Shown here: positions 53,759 to 62,907 of the stretch, piece by piece | Layout of the letters: each line of letters starts with the position of its first letter | Position numbering within the stretch: position 1 is the stretch's first letter | Origin: Paenibacillus sp. NAIST15-1 | GTDB lineage: Bacteria; Bacillota; Bacilli; Paenibacillales; Paenibacillaceae | Reading direction: 5' to 3' | Length of the DNA: 64,000 nt | Assembly (NCBI RefSeq): GCF_001894745.1 | Contig: NZ_BBYF01000006.1 | Span: forward strand, 1 to 64,000 | Translations under genes and position numbers: made by a program | Notes under the pieces: model-generated | Databases searched by the model: none | What the model was told of the DNA's origin: nothing | What the model saw: only the letters and a program-made list of their open reading frames with translations

Positions 53759-53792
53759 GTACCTGTAGTACCCGTTTAGTATTTATAGTACT
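53759..53792. promoter_or_regulatory. Third triple GTAC element
   Basis: GTACC, three bases, AGTACC, 14 bases, AGTACT. It matches the tetR element read on the other strand. It lies 235 bp upstream of the Asp23 gene and 140 bp before the decayed EamA fragment on the plus strand, so it could serve either side. Confidence 0.65.
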
Positions 53793-53934
53793 GATATTGT
53801 TATCATACCATAAAATAACTCTAAGTCAACTCTTCAAAAATTCCGGAAGCAGAAAGCGTTCAGAACTTAGAAGTCGCCTTCCACAGCGTCAAATCTATCT
53901 CAATTATCCTGTAAATTTAATCAATAAAGCTCGC

Positions 53935-54116
53935 CAGAGCCGAAATTTCCGGACCATATCCCCTTACTTGATCCCTGCCATGGCAAGCGTCTGGGGAGCA
54001 CTGATGTTGGATGAGCCAATACACCCGATTTGCTCGCTGGGCTGGTACTGATCCTGAGTGGGGTCTTTCTAACGGGTCATACGGTCCGCTGCGCAGTCCA
54101 AAGTAGAACCCAATAG
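53935..54116 (+). pseudogene. Decayed C-terminal fragment of an EamA/DMT transporter
   Basis: One frame reads ISPYLIPAMASVWGALMLDEPIHP, then breaks. The next frame continues LLAGLVLILSGVFLTGH. Together they match the last two membrane helices of EamA-family drug/metabolite exporters, joined by a one-base frameshift near 54029. Nothing of the remaining ~230 residues is present upstream. Confidence 0.7.
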
Positions 54117-54507
54117 AGCTCTTGCCAGATAGTTGCATCTGTGATATAATATGATATTGTAATTTAAATTTAACCCCTTTTACGTTCCTCGCTAGAAGAA
54201 TAACCCTTCGTGACCACGAGGTTTTAAATTCCTATTTTGAATAACCCAAACGAAGTATGAGTTTATGTAAAGACGAAATTCTGATTCACACTGGCGCGGT
54301 CATCGGAGCCGCAAGGACAAAAGAGAGGTAGGGCTTTTGTTGTTTTAGAAGTGTCATTATTCTGTTAACCTATATAAAATGATCTGAAGTTAAGGTAATC
54401 TCCCGTTCATTTTATGCAACTAGAAAACAACCAGGGACCGGCTGCAGCCATACTACAGGCTGTCAGGGGTTAAATAGTTGGCGTCATGCTGCGCCAGACC
54501 AAAACAC
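54117..54507. other. Intergenic region with structured segments
   Basis: No convincing gene. A short plus-strand stretch reads HTGAVIGAARTKER before a stop near 54332, possibly another coding remnant. Between 54440 and 54500 two hairpins occur (CAGCC with GGCTG; TGGCG with CGCCA) just before a terminator, which may be the 3' part of a non-coding transcript. Confidence 0.35.
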
Positions 54508-54548
54508 AAACCCCCGGGGCGCTGCCACAGCAGCTTCACGGGGGTTTT
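54508..54548. terminator. Bidirectional terminator
   Basis: AAACCCCCG pairs with CGGGGGTTT around an inner GCTGC/GCAGC stem. TTTT follows on the plus strand and TGTGTTTTGG on the minus strand. It may end nrdJ transcripts, although 200 bp from the stop. Confidence 0.7.
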
Positions 54549-54749
54549 CCATTTGCCCTATACTTTGTAACCATTAATCGGCGATTTGATCTGCGTGCCT
54601 CTCTTCATTATTCAAGCAACGCCACCGAATTGTTATCCATGCCGCCACATTGACAAGGTAGCCGATGTATTGCCCCGACTATTATAATGAACGTTACATA
54701 CAAATGATTCACAGCACTCATTTCTCTCAAATCTTCAAACATATGCTCT

Positions 54750-57700
54750 TTATGAACAACGGCTGTATCCACAGTTCGCACACGTCTTGCAGCCTTCCAT
54801 ATTGATAAGAGAAGCTGAGCCGCAGGAAGGACATAAGTCTCTCGACATCCCGCTCATCATCGGTGGAGATGTATCTTTCTGAGCAGATGATGAATCTTCA
54901 ATTGCAGCTGCGATTGGTTCCTGTTCGATCGATTCCTGTCGTGAAGAATTAACCTGTTGATGATTGCCACTGGCAGTCTGATTGTTGCTGTTTGACTGAT
55001 GGCCATTTTCAATCAATTGTTGGTTATTATTGTTGTTCGACTGACCGCTGTCATTTTGATGGTTCTGCTGACCGTTTCTCCCTTCGCCATTTCGCTGGCG
55101 CTCTTGATCACATGCCTGCTCCTGCATATGTGTCTCCAGCGCTTTTGCGACTGCATCTGCAATCGACTCCACCCGATTAGCACCGAAGCCAACGGAGCCT
55201 GAACCACCGATTCCCTTCAAATGCTTGATTAACAGCTCTACTTTGTTGCCATGGTCGCCATAGCGCAGGAACAGGGAACATACGCGGCCTAGCGCTTCCG
55301 CCATCGCAAATACATCGGACCCAGCCTTGCCGACGTTTAAGAAGATTTCTGCAGGAATGTCATTCAAATCATTAATCGTAATGTACGCCATCCCGAACGG
55401 CGTATTAATCTTATACGTTGCGCCGCGCAATACCTGTGGACGGCGCTTGTACACATTATTTGAGCTTGCTGATTCAGACTCTCCCCCCTTGGTTGCAGTT
55501 ACCTCAGCAGAAGGAGAAGCATTGCCATGTGTAGATTCCTGAGTAGATTCCTGACCGTCATTACTTTCCTGCGCTCGGACTCCATCCTTCTGTTCATGAT
55601 CTGAAGAGACACTCAAAGACGATGCACCAGACGAGCCAGTATCCTGACGATGAAGCTGCTGCTCATTTCCGTCCCCATTGTTCTTCGTCTTCTGTTGACC
55701 CTCAGAGACAAAGGAAGACTCGCAATGAAGAACCCCTCCTTGTGTTGATTGTGGCTCCTCCTGATTGTTCGTATGGGAATCATCCTGTTCAGAGTGCTTT
55801 TGCTGCGAGTTCGAATGGGAATCAGCTTGCCCCGATCCTGAATGGTTGCTCTCTTCCTGCTTCGACTCTTTCTCCGTCGACAGCACTTGCACGTCTCGAC
55901 TTCCATCTCGGTAAATGGTTACACCTTTACATCCGAGATCGAACGCCAGTTCATACAATTCCTTTGTCTGCTCGATAGTAAAGTCATTCGGACAGTTCGC
56001 CGTTTTGGAAATCGAGCTGTCCACCCAGCGCTGAATCGCTGCTTGCGCACGAATATGATCCTCTGCTGACAGATCCATCGCTGTTACAAAGTAATCCGGC
56101 AGCTGGTCGTTCGGATGCGCATCCTTCCATTGCTGCGCAATCGGCACGAACTGCTCGTCATAGCCGAGACGGCTCTGGCGGTAATATTTGAAGGCGAAGT
56201 ACGGCTCGATCCCGGTGGAAGTGCCAACCATGGTACCCGTGCTGCCCGTCGGCGCTTGTGTAATGACCGTTACATTACGCATCCCCTTCGCTTGAATTGC
56301 TTCTTCGACCTCAGGATATACACCGCACATTTGCTTCATGAAGCCGCTTGACAAGTAAGGCTCTGCTTGAAAGGCAGGGAAAGCCCCTTTCTCCGCAGCA
56401 ATATCCGCAGAAGCCAAGTAGGCCTCGCGGGCAATAAAGCCGAACAGCCGGTCAAGGAATTCGAGCGAGTAAGGACTTCCATATCGGATGCCAAGCTTGA
56501 TCATCAATTCTGCCAATCCCATCGAGCCAAGCCCGACACGCCGCTCCTTCTGTTGATTGTTTTTATTCTCCTCAAAATGATACGGAGTCTTATCAATGAC
56601 GTTATCGAGGAACCGCACCGCATAACGCGTTACCTTCGATAGCTCCTCCCAAGCAACATCCCGCTTCTCAGCATCATAAAACTTGGACAGGTTGAGCGCA
56701 GATAAATTGCAGACACCCCACGCCGGCAGTCCCTGTTCTCCACAAGGATTCGTACAGATAATCGGGTTGAAATACCAGCTGTTCGACATCTGATTATAAT
56801 GCTCCATGAAGACAACACCCGGTTCCGCCGACTTCCACGCCGACTCTATAATCGTATGCCAAATGTCGCGGGCCTTAACTGTCTGATAAGGAATGACGGC
56901 CTTGCCCGCCTTCTTCCACTTTTCCAAATCTCCATCCCACTGCTCATCATAGTCCGGATCACTCGTATCTGGAAATACAAGCTCCCAGTCCAAGTCCTCC
57001 TTCACGGCCTTCATAAATCCATTGCTAACACAGACAGATAAGTTCGCATTCGTCACTTGACCTGCAGTCTGCTTCACCGTAATAAAATCCAAAATGTCCG
57101 GATGCCAATCATACATCATTAACATTAAGGCACCACGCCGGCTGCCGCCCTGCTCGATAAGTCCTGTCGTATAGCTGAATAAGCCTCCCCATGAAACCGC
57201 GCCACTGGATGAGCCATTAACACCACGCACAATAGCCCGTCTTGGACGAAGCGAGGATAGATTGATGCCAACGCCGCCACCCCGAGCCATAATCTCTGTC
57301 ATTTCCGAGAGCGTCTGCATAATCCCGCCTCGACTATCCTTCGGAGACGGAATGACATAGCAATTGAACAAGGTTAGCTCCTCGCTTGCTCCTGCTCCTG
57401 CTGCGATTCGTCCACCCGGGACAAGCTTCCAATCATCGAGAATATATCTGAATTTATCCGTCCATTCCGCTTGCTTCTCCGTAGTCTCAACGGAGGCAAT
57501 TGCAGATGCCAATCGATCCCACATTTCCTCCGGTGTTTTCTCCACGGTCAGGGTCACATGCTCAACAGATGTCTGGATGGTCGCCCCGCTTCGGAGTGCA
57601 ACAGATAAATTCCGGCCATTACGTGCAGTAACCTCTCCAACCTCCTTCGTCGGAAATTTCGGATCTTCCTTGGTTAATACAAGCACAACGTCCCCCACTC

Positions 57701-57794
57701 GGGTATTGTTCGTATCTGCATCCTTTTTTGCATATCGATCTAGAAATATCTTCTCACTTAGTCCTTCCAAGCGTTTCTTCTGTGGCATATTCAA
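54750..57794 (-). CDS. nrdJ: Vitamin B12-dependent (class II) ribonucleotide reductase
   Basis: The ~1014-residue enzyme reduces ribonucleotides using adenosylcobalamin. Core motifs, numbered from an upstream in-frame ATG, are NCYVIPSP (Cys154), the active-site NPCGEQ (Asn358, Cys360, Glu362), Cys371 in VCNLSALNL, and TQAPTGSTGTM. A C-terminal zinc-ribbon-like tail (CPSC...CKTCANC) acts in re-reduction. Two low-complexity stretches rich in Ser, Gln, Asn, Glu and His (about 648-790 and 903-985) are unusual insertions around a ~110-residue conserved TSCPD-like domain. A TTG at 57794 has AGGAGG nine bases upstream; ATG 57788 is an alternative. An NrdR box lies upstream; no cobalamin riboswitch was seen. 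Confidence 0.95.
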   Translation of the reverse strand: MNMPQKKRLEGLSEKIFLDRYAKKDADTNNTRVGDVVLVLTKEDPKFPTKEVGEVTARNGRNLSVALRSGATIQTSVEHVTLTVEKTPEEMWDRLASAIASVETTEKQAEWTDKFRYILDDWKLVPGGRIAAGAGASEELTLFNCYVIPSPKDSRGGIMQTLSEMTEIMARGGGVGINLSSLRPRRAIVRGVNGSSSGAVSWGGLFSYTTGLIEQGGSRRGALMLMMYDWHPDILDFITVKQTAGQVTNANLSVCVSNGFMKAVKEDLDWELVFPDTSDPDYDEQWDGDLEKWKKAGKAVIPYQTVKARDIWHTIIESAWKSAEPGVVFMEHYNQMSNSWYFNPIICTNPCGEQGLPAWGVCNLSALNLSKFYDAEKRDVAWEELSKVTRYAVRFLDNVIDKTPYHFEENKNNQQKERRVGLGSMGLAELMIKLGIRYGSPYSLEFLDRLFGFIAREAYLASADIAAEKGAFPAFQAEPYLSSGFMKQMCGVYPEVEEAIQAKGMRNVTVITQAPTGSTGTMVGTSTGIEPYFAFKYYRQSRLGYDEQFVPIAQQWKDAHPNDQLPDYFVTAMDLSAEDHIRAQAAIQRWVDSSISKTANCPNDFTIEQTKELYELAFDLGCKGVTIYRDGSRDVQVLSTEKESKQEESNHSGSGQADSHSNSQQKHSEQDDSHTNNQEEPQSTQGGVLHCESSFVSEGQQKTKNNGDGNEQQLHRQDTGSSGASSLSVSSDHEQKDGVRAQESNDGQESTQESTHGNASPSAEVTATKGGESESASSNNVYKRRPQVLRGATYKINTPFGMAYITINDLNDIPAEIFLNVGKAGSDVFAMAEALGRVCSLFLRYGDHGNKVELLIKHLKGIGGSGSVGFGANRVESIADAVAKALETHMQEQACDQERQRNGEGRNGQQNHQNDSGQSNNNNNQQLIENGHQSNSNNQTASGNHQQVNSSRQESIEQEPIAAAIEDSSSAQKDTSPPMMSGMSRDLCPSCGSASLINMEGCKTCANCGYSRCS

Positions 57795-57880
57795 AGAGAA
57801 CAACCTCCTGTGCTTCTTCATTTCATCAAATCTTTATCAACAACCACGTGCGTTAGACCTGCTTACATGGTATGTACTCA

Positions 57881-57896
57881 ACACTATATCTAGTGT
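57881..57896. promoter_or_regulatory. NrdR box
   Basis: ACACTATATCTAGTGT is a near-perfect match to the consensus acaCwAtATaTwGtgt recognised by the ATP/dATP-sensing repressor NrdR. It lies about 87 bp upstream of the nrdJ start in the divergent nrdJ-yqhH region. The usual second box about 31 bp away is not clear. Confidence 0.8.
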
Positions 57897-58054
57897 CCAA
57901 AAAGTATTTTACATCAACATATACAAAACCACTGTGATAAATCCCTCATTTCAAACTCTTTCCATCGTATCGTATGAACAGTTATGAAATAAGAAGATTA
58001 CGTCCATACTACACGGTAATGAAGAATAACGAATCGATTAAGGAGGGAGACAAC

Positions 58055-59944
58055 ATGCGTACGTATCAGCCGTCGAACGAAGAGTCTCGTACACCGAGTA
58101 ACGCTTCTACGACACTAGCTTACCCCGGAATCGAAGCATCTATGGGAACTGTGGGTATTAATGGAGATAACCCCTCCACATCCTCCCGTACTAGCACAGC
58201 TGCAATAGGTCGCATCCCCCTTACTATCGAGAACGGATGGACGGACGAGCTTCTTGCTCGCATTGACAAAAACAGCCCTTGGGATGACTGGACCTTATTC
58301 CGGCTTGCATACGAAGCCCAGCAGGCAAAGCGAATTCATGCATTTGACGAGCTTCAATGCTTAACTCATATTACAAACGTCGATCCACTGCCGCATCAGT
58401 TAGAGACAGCCCGCAAAGTGCTGCATGATATGCGAGGCAGAGCAATATTAGCCGATGAGGTAGGTCTCGGGAAGACGATCGAAGCCGGTCTTGTTTTGAA
58501 GGAATATATGATTCGGGGACTTGTGAAGCGAGTGCTCATCTTAGTGCCCGCCTCTCTTGTGCTGCAATGGGTTCGTGAGCTGAACCATAAGTTCGGCATT
58601 CCTGCGATCGCCCAAAAGAAGGGATATCAATGGGCAAATGACATCGTAGTCGCTTCCATGGATACTGCTAAACGCGATCCGCACAAGGAAATTCTCATGG
58701 AGCAGGAATACGATATGTTAATCGTTGACGAAGCCCATAAACTGAAAAATCGGAAAACAACGAACTATCAATTCATTCAGCATTTGCGCAAGAAATACTG
58801 TCTTCTGCTAACAGCTACACCCGTTCAGAATGATATGAACGAGTTGTATAACTTGATCAATCTGCTGAAGCCAGGTCAGCTGGGCGGTCAAGGGGAGTTC
58901 AGCACGAACTTCGTCGCAGACAAGCGGATGCCGAAGAATGAGGGCATGCTCCAGAGCGAGCTATCGAAGGTCATGGTGCGCAATCGCAGAGGTGAAGGCA
59001 ATGTTCATTTTACGAAGCGTATCGTTAAGAATGTTCCACTCACCCTCTCGCCGGAAGAACAGGCGCTCTATGATGGCGTCACTCGATTTGTAAAGGAGCA
59101 ATATCGAACAAACAGCGGGGATATCGGCAGCATGTTCTCCCTCATTACGCTGCAGCGGGAAGTATGCTCCAGTCGGGATGCCGTCTTCTTAACACTCGTG
59201 AATTTGTCAAAGAAGCTTGCCGAGGACTCCCCTATTCGCAATTATATCTGGGATCTTGTCGATCTCATTAAAGGCATTAATGCGAATACCAAAGCCGAAA
59301 CGGCGATGAACATTATTCGCGAGATTAATGAAAAAGTTATCGTGTTTACCGAATACAGAGCTACCCAGGAGTACTTGCTGCAGTATTTCCGCAATGCCGG
59401 TCTAGTCGCAGTTCCTTACAGCGGAGGGATGAACCGCGGCAAGAAGGATTGGATGATGGATCTTTTCCGCGGACGGGCACAGGTCATGATTGCAACAGAA
59501 GCCGGGGGCGAAGGTATCAATCTGCAGTTCTGCCATCATATGATTAATTTTGATTTGCCATGGAACCCGATGCGCGTAGAGCAGCGGATTGGTAGGGTAC
59601 ATCGGCTTGGTCAGAACAATGATGTGAAGATCTACAACCTATCAACGCAAGGAACGATTGAAGAATATATACTGAACCTGCTTCATGAGAAAATCAACAT
59701 GTTTGAGATGGTCATCGGCAGTCTCGACATGATCCTGGAACGGTTCGAGAAGCAGGATTCTCTCGAGAAGAGCCTCTCCCGCATTCTTCTGGAATCGGAT
59801 TCGGAAGATCTGATTCACACCGAGGTGGAGCGTTTAGGCAATTCGTTAAATGCGATACGTGAAGAAATAGATATGGAAGACGACGAGAAAAGTGCAGCAA
59901 TAAGTAATCTCCTGCATAACATGAGTGCCGAGATTGAAGGATGA
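58055..59944 (+). CDS. yqhH: SNF2/RapA-like helicase (YqhH)
   Basis: The 629-residue product is an SF2 ATPase of the SNF2/RapA class. Motifs are ADEVGLGKTIEAGLVLKEY (Walker A), VDEAHKLKN (DEAH box), LLTATPVQND, VFTEYRATQEYLLQYF, and the motif VI region EQRIGRVHRLGQ. About 75 non-conserved residues precede the ATPase core. AAGGAGGGAG precedes the ATG at 58055. The next gene encodes YqhG, as in Bacillus subtilis where yqhH and yqhG are neighbours. The cellular role is not established. Confidence 0.93.
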   Translation: MRTYQPSNEESRTPSNASTTLAYPGIEASMGTVGINGDNPSTSSRTSTAAIGRIPLTIENGWTDELLARIDKNSPWDDWTLFRLAYEAQQAKRIHAFDELQCLTHITNVDPLPHQLETARKVLHDMRGRAILADEVGLGKTIEAGLVLKEYMIRGLVKRVLILVPASLVLQWVRELNHKFGIPAIAQKKGYQWANDIVVASMDTAKRDPHKEILMEQEYDMLIVDEAHKLKNRKTTNYQFIQHLRKKYCLLLTATPVQNDMNELYNLINLLKPGQLGGQGEFSTNFVADKRMPKNEGMLQSELSKVMVRNRRGEGNVHFTKRIVKNVPLTLSPEEQALYDGVTRFVKEQYRTNSGDIGSMFSLITLQREVCSSRDAVFLTLVNLSKKLAEDSPIRNYIWDLVDLIKGINANTKAETAMNIIREINEKVIVFTEYRATQEYLLQYFRNAGLVAVPYSGGMNRGKKDWMMDLFRGRAQVMIATEAGGEGINLQFCHHMINFDLPWNPMRVEQRIGRVHRLGQNNDVKIYNLSTQGTIEEYILNLLHEKINMFEMVIGSLDMILERFEKQDSLEKSLSRILLESDSEDLIHTEVERLGNSLNAIREEIDMEDDEKSAAISNLLHNMSAEIEG

Positions 59945-59969
59945 TGACAGGAATAGGAGGTAGGAAGGA

Positions 59970-61109
59970 ATGAATACGGAGCAAGTACGACGATTTGTGC
60001 TCGATTATTTGGAGGCCACCGATTGTCATATCATGGAGACCTCACCTGCCAGTGTAACCGTGAAGCTGTCAGAACGAGCCGACCGTAAGCTTACGAACCG
60101 TCCCTACTATTGGGGTTTTGTTGATCGCACAGGGGCAGAGCCCGAGACGATGCGATTCACCTTCGTATTCGATCCTTCTGCGATGCAGCCTGAACCCCCT
60201 CGTGGACCTTCTGCCCCGCCAGTCCTGCCACCTGCGGGTGCCGCCACAGCTCCGCCAACTGGTGCAGCTATTGCTCCGCCTCCGGGCTCTACCCCTGCCG
60301 GTACAGCCCCCGGCGACTCCATCCTCGGTCGCTACTTCGGCGTAGCACCCGCCTTCACAGGCGGCGGTGGAGGCTTAGGACGAATTCCACGCGAGGATGT
60401 TACCTTCGGCAGCCGGCGGCTGTCGAGCATCATGCAAGCGGTTCATGAAGAGGGTCGCTTCATTCAATTGTTCGCTGAACCAGCCAATGCCGGCAGTACT
60501 GCTGCAAACAGTTCCACACGAGGTACTAAGCGTTCTACTGCATATGAGCCATGGCTTCTCTTAAATCTTAACGTCGAATTTGCATGCGACCTAAAGAGAG
60601 AGGAAATTCATTCGTTCGGAATATCTCTGATTACGGGACGAATTCGGACTGACTTCATGGAACAACTGCTGTCCATGCCCTTGTCCCCTAAGCTTCCTTC
60701 CAATGTGCATGTTGCGCCTTGGTCGTTGTCTATTCAACAAGCCCGCGAGGCTGTAGAAAGACATTTAATCGATCTCATCTCTACCTATGACAATACATGG
60801 GCTGTGGAAGCGTCAGAACGATTGGAAGAAGAGCTTGCGAGATTGAAGTCTTATTACGAACCTCAGCTTCAGCAATTCAGCACCGAAGCCGAGCAGGCTG
60901 CGAATATGCCATCCAACAAGGACAAGCATGGCGGGGATGATTCCGACACTGATCCCGAACAAGGGAATACAAATTCCCCTTCGAAACAAGAACAGATCCA
61001 GCAGCAATATGACATGAGGTGCCAAGAGATTCGGTGGCAATTCGAGCCTCGGATTGCGGTCAATTTTCTCAATGCAGGTCTGATTCATCTTCCTTCGACA
61101 TTGGCCTAA
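59970..61109 (+). CDS. yqhG: YqhG family protein with proline/alanine-rich insertion
   Basis: The 379-residue product matches YqhG: the N-terminus NTEQVRRFVLDYLEATDCHIMETSPASVTVKLSERADRKLTNRPYYWGFVDRTG, a central FGSRRLSSIMQAVHEEGRFIQLFAE, and a C-terminal WAVEASERLEEELARLKSYYEPQ coiled region. Between residues ~72 and 135 there is a Pro/Ala/Gly-rich insertion ending in GGGGGLGR, and a second polar insertion near 315-345; both are absent from the compact Bacillus homologue. It is 25 bp downstream of yqhH with GGAGG before the ATG. Function unknown. Confidence 0.87.
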   Translation: MNTEQVRRFVLDYLEATDCHIMETSPASVTVKLSERADRKLTNRPYYWGFVDRTGAEPETMRFTFVFDPSAMQPEPPRGPSAPPVLPPAGAATAPPTGAAIAPPPGSTPAGTAPGDSILGRYFGVAPAFTGGGGGLGRIPREDVTFGSRRLSSIMQAVHEEGRFIQLFAEPANAGSTAANSSTRGTKRSTAYEPWLLLNLNVEFACDLKREEIHSFGISLITGRIRTDFMEQLLSMPLSPKLPSNVHVAPWSLSIQQAREAVERHLIDLISTYDNTWAVEASERLEEELARLKSYYEPQLQQFSTEAEQAANMPSNKDKHGGDDSDTDPEQGNTNSPSKQEQIQQQYDMRCQEIRWQFEPRIAVNFLNAGLIHLPSTLA

Positions 61110-61163
61110 GCCTATCAATCATGAACAGTGCAGAAACGCCACATTGCGGCAAAAATAGAACGT

Positions 61164-61220
61164 GTAAAGGACAAGCACCTGAACAATGGAACGACACCAT
61201 TTTTAGAGCTTGTCCTTTAC
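61164..61220 (+). terminator. Hairpin after yqhG
   Basis: A perfect 13-bp stem (GTAAAGGACAAGC at 61164-61176 with 61208-61220) encloses a smaller AATGG/CCATT stem. It is 55 bp after yqhG. The T-tract is weak, so partial termination or RNA end protection is possible. Confidence 0.6.
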
Positions 61221-61288
61221 AATTAAGGAAATCAACTAACAGCAACCGATACAGGAAGCCTGTAACAACGGAAATTAGAGGTGATTCG

Positions 61289-62527
61289 ATGAATAATGAA
61301 CCTTGGTGGACGAAATTGGCTTATATCGCCGCATCCGCTGCACTGACTTCCCTTGTAGCTGGCAGTGTTACTGTCGGCATTCTGTTTGCATCAAGCGAAG
61401 CCAAGCCACTATCGGGCAGAACCAATGAGAACTTGGTAAGCGAAGCTTATGCTCTGCTCTCCTTTCAACAATCCTTATTTAGTGAACATTCGATCATCTT
61501 GACGTCTACTTCTGCTTCGTCTACCTATCACACCTTCCAGTCTGCACCCGCATCTTTGACCCCGCTTTCAGGGGGTGGAGAGAACAAACAGATTGATGAA
61601 GCAATTATCCACTATCAGCAGCAGCTCGCCAAGAAAGCCCCATTCCAGCAATGGGAGCATGCAGATACAGAACGCTTCCCTCTTGGCCCTGGCATGCATG
61701 GGTGGTTCATCCGCGTTATGGACAAACAAAAGCAAATTGGATATATGATTCTACAAGCAGATGCCGATGGTCGAATACGACTGTCGGAATATGGGCTTGG
61801 CGAACAGCAGCCCTTCGATGAATCAACCTTACAGGATGCATTGTTAGATCGACAGCAGCAGCTTGTAGAGGAACATAATAAGGAAGTTCAGGTAACGAGC
61901 ATTTACCCGTACCAGCTAGCCCCGCTGCTTACCGTATGGCGAGTGGAATGGCACAACGGGAACGTTGATTGGCTTGATGCGCAAAGTGGAGAATGGCTCC
62001 CGCTGCCGAAGCAGTATGCACCAGCGCCAACAAAGCGAGATGCAAATGATAGCCCGACCTTGTTGAGTCAGCCCTCAGCGAGTCAATCTAAACGCATGGA
62101 CAGCAAGGAACGATTGCTTTCGATACAATTGCTATCCTCTCATGCCGCCGCCTCCTCGCAGAGCTACAGCGAGGTTGCCTCTTCAAGCAGTTTGATTGCA
62201 CCATTCGATCCCTATGAGAATGTGAACTGGATGACTAAGCTATCTATAAATAGCTCCAAGGAGCTTCCTCTTACTTTTCGTGATCAAAATTGGGTTTATA
62301 TACAGCGCATAAGTGGTGGGGCTGTTAATCAACCTTTTTCGTATATCGGGATTCAGAGATGGATGCTTGGAGGAGGAAATAGAGATGATGGTCAGAGCAA
62401 TTCAAGCGATTTGGCAAAGACAAGAGACAATGTGTATGTAATTGTCGCTTCTCCTGACATGAAATCCATGCGTTGGCTCCCCTCCTCAGATGCACTGCAA
62501 GCGGGGGCATTTATTCCACAGTCATAA
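61289..62527 (+). CDS. Membrane-anchored extracytoplasmic protein of unknown function
   Basis: The 412-residue product has an N-terminal membrane segment (about residues 10-34, LAYIAASAALTSLVAGSVTVGILFA) and a long outside domain with no catalytic motif I recognise. Ser- and Gln-rich stretches occur at residues ~55-90 and 260-310. AGAGGTGAT precedes the ATG at 61289; the open frame extends further upstream into yqhG but without start signals. It is followed by a strong terminator. Confidence 0.7.
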   Translation: MNNEPWWTKLAYIAASAALTSLVAGSVTVGILFASSEAKPLSGRTNENLVSEAYALLSFQQSLFSEHSIILTSTSASSTYHTFQSAPASLTPLSGGGENKQIDEAIIHYQQQLAKKAPFQQWEHADTERFPLGPGMHGWFIRVMDKQKQIGYMILQADADGRIRLSEYGLGEQQPFDESTLQDALLDRQQQLVEEHNKEVQVTSIYPYQLAPLLTVWRVEWHNGNVDWLDAQSGEWLPLPKQYAPAPTKRDANDSPTLLSQPSASQSKRMDSKERLLSIQLLSSHAAASSQSYSEVASSSSLIAPFDPYENVNWMTKLSINSSKELPLTFRDQNWVYIQRISGGAVNQPFSYIGIQRWMLGGGNRDDGQSNSSDLAKTRDNVYVIVASPDMKSMRWLPSSDALQAGAFIPQS

Positions 62528-62555
62528 AAATATGTTCATAGCTTGATCCTTGCAA

Positions 62556-62590
62556 AGAGGCACGACCTTCAAAGGCGTGCCCCTTTTTTT
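62556..62590. terminator. Terminator between convergent genes
   Basis: GGCACG (62559-62564) pairs with CGTGCC (62576-62581), followed by CCTTTTTTT on the plus strand. It ends the 61289 gene and possibly yqzE from the other side. Confidence 0.8.
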
Positions 62591-62592
62591 GC

Positions 62593-62907
62593 CTAAGGTT
62601 GAGAAGGCGTCCCAGATCCTGATGATGGAGTGTTAGAGGCTGTTTTGACTTGTTTGCGCAGTAGTCGGAGCACATTTAGTTCTCTGGCCCGCTTGAGCAG
62701 AGGCTTGCTTGCACTCCCCCATTGGCCAGCCCACATTTTGACTCCGAATGGCACCATTCCGAACCACTTCGTTTGCCATGATTCCTTTGCACGATTTTTC
62801 CGCTCCATTTGACGCTCCCGACGCGCTTCAACCGGCGTATCCATATAGGTGACAACGCGTTGTGTAATGTATTTAATCAAGTCTTCTCCTTTTCCTGCTT
62901 TAGCCAT
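62593..62907 (-). CDS. yqzE: YqzE family protein
   Basis: The 104-residue product carries the YqzE pattern DLIKYITQRVVTYMDTPVEARRERQMERKNRAKESWQTKWFGMVPFG, followed by a longer basic tail than the ~60-residue Bacillus protein. The start at 62907 gives MAKAGKGED and fits the family; the frame continues 50 codons upstream without a good start. YqzE genes lie near comG and yqhG/yqhH genes in Bacillus, supporting conserved neighbourhood. Role unknown. Confidence 0.78.
   Translation of the reverse strand: MAKAGKGEDLIKYITQRVVTYMDTPVEARRERQMERKNRAKESWQTKWFGMVPFGVKMWAGQWGSASKPLLKRARELNVLRLLRKQVKTASNTPSSGSGTPSQP

Noticed and set aside
54270..54340. HTGAVIGAARTKER reading as a real gene end
   Set aside because: Only about 17 codons are open and no upstream start or homology could be seen; noted as a possible remnant.
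57797..58054. Cobalamin riboswitch upstream of nrdJ
   Set aside because: No B12-box-like sequence or suitable stem set was found; only an NrdR box is present.
61019..61288. Upstream extension of the 412-residue membrane protein into yqhG
   Set aside because: The extended frame overlaps yqhG, has no ribosome site and would bury the membrane segment inside the protein.
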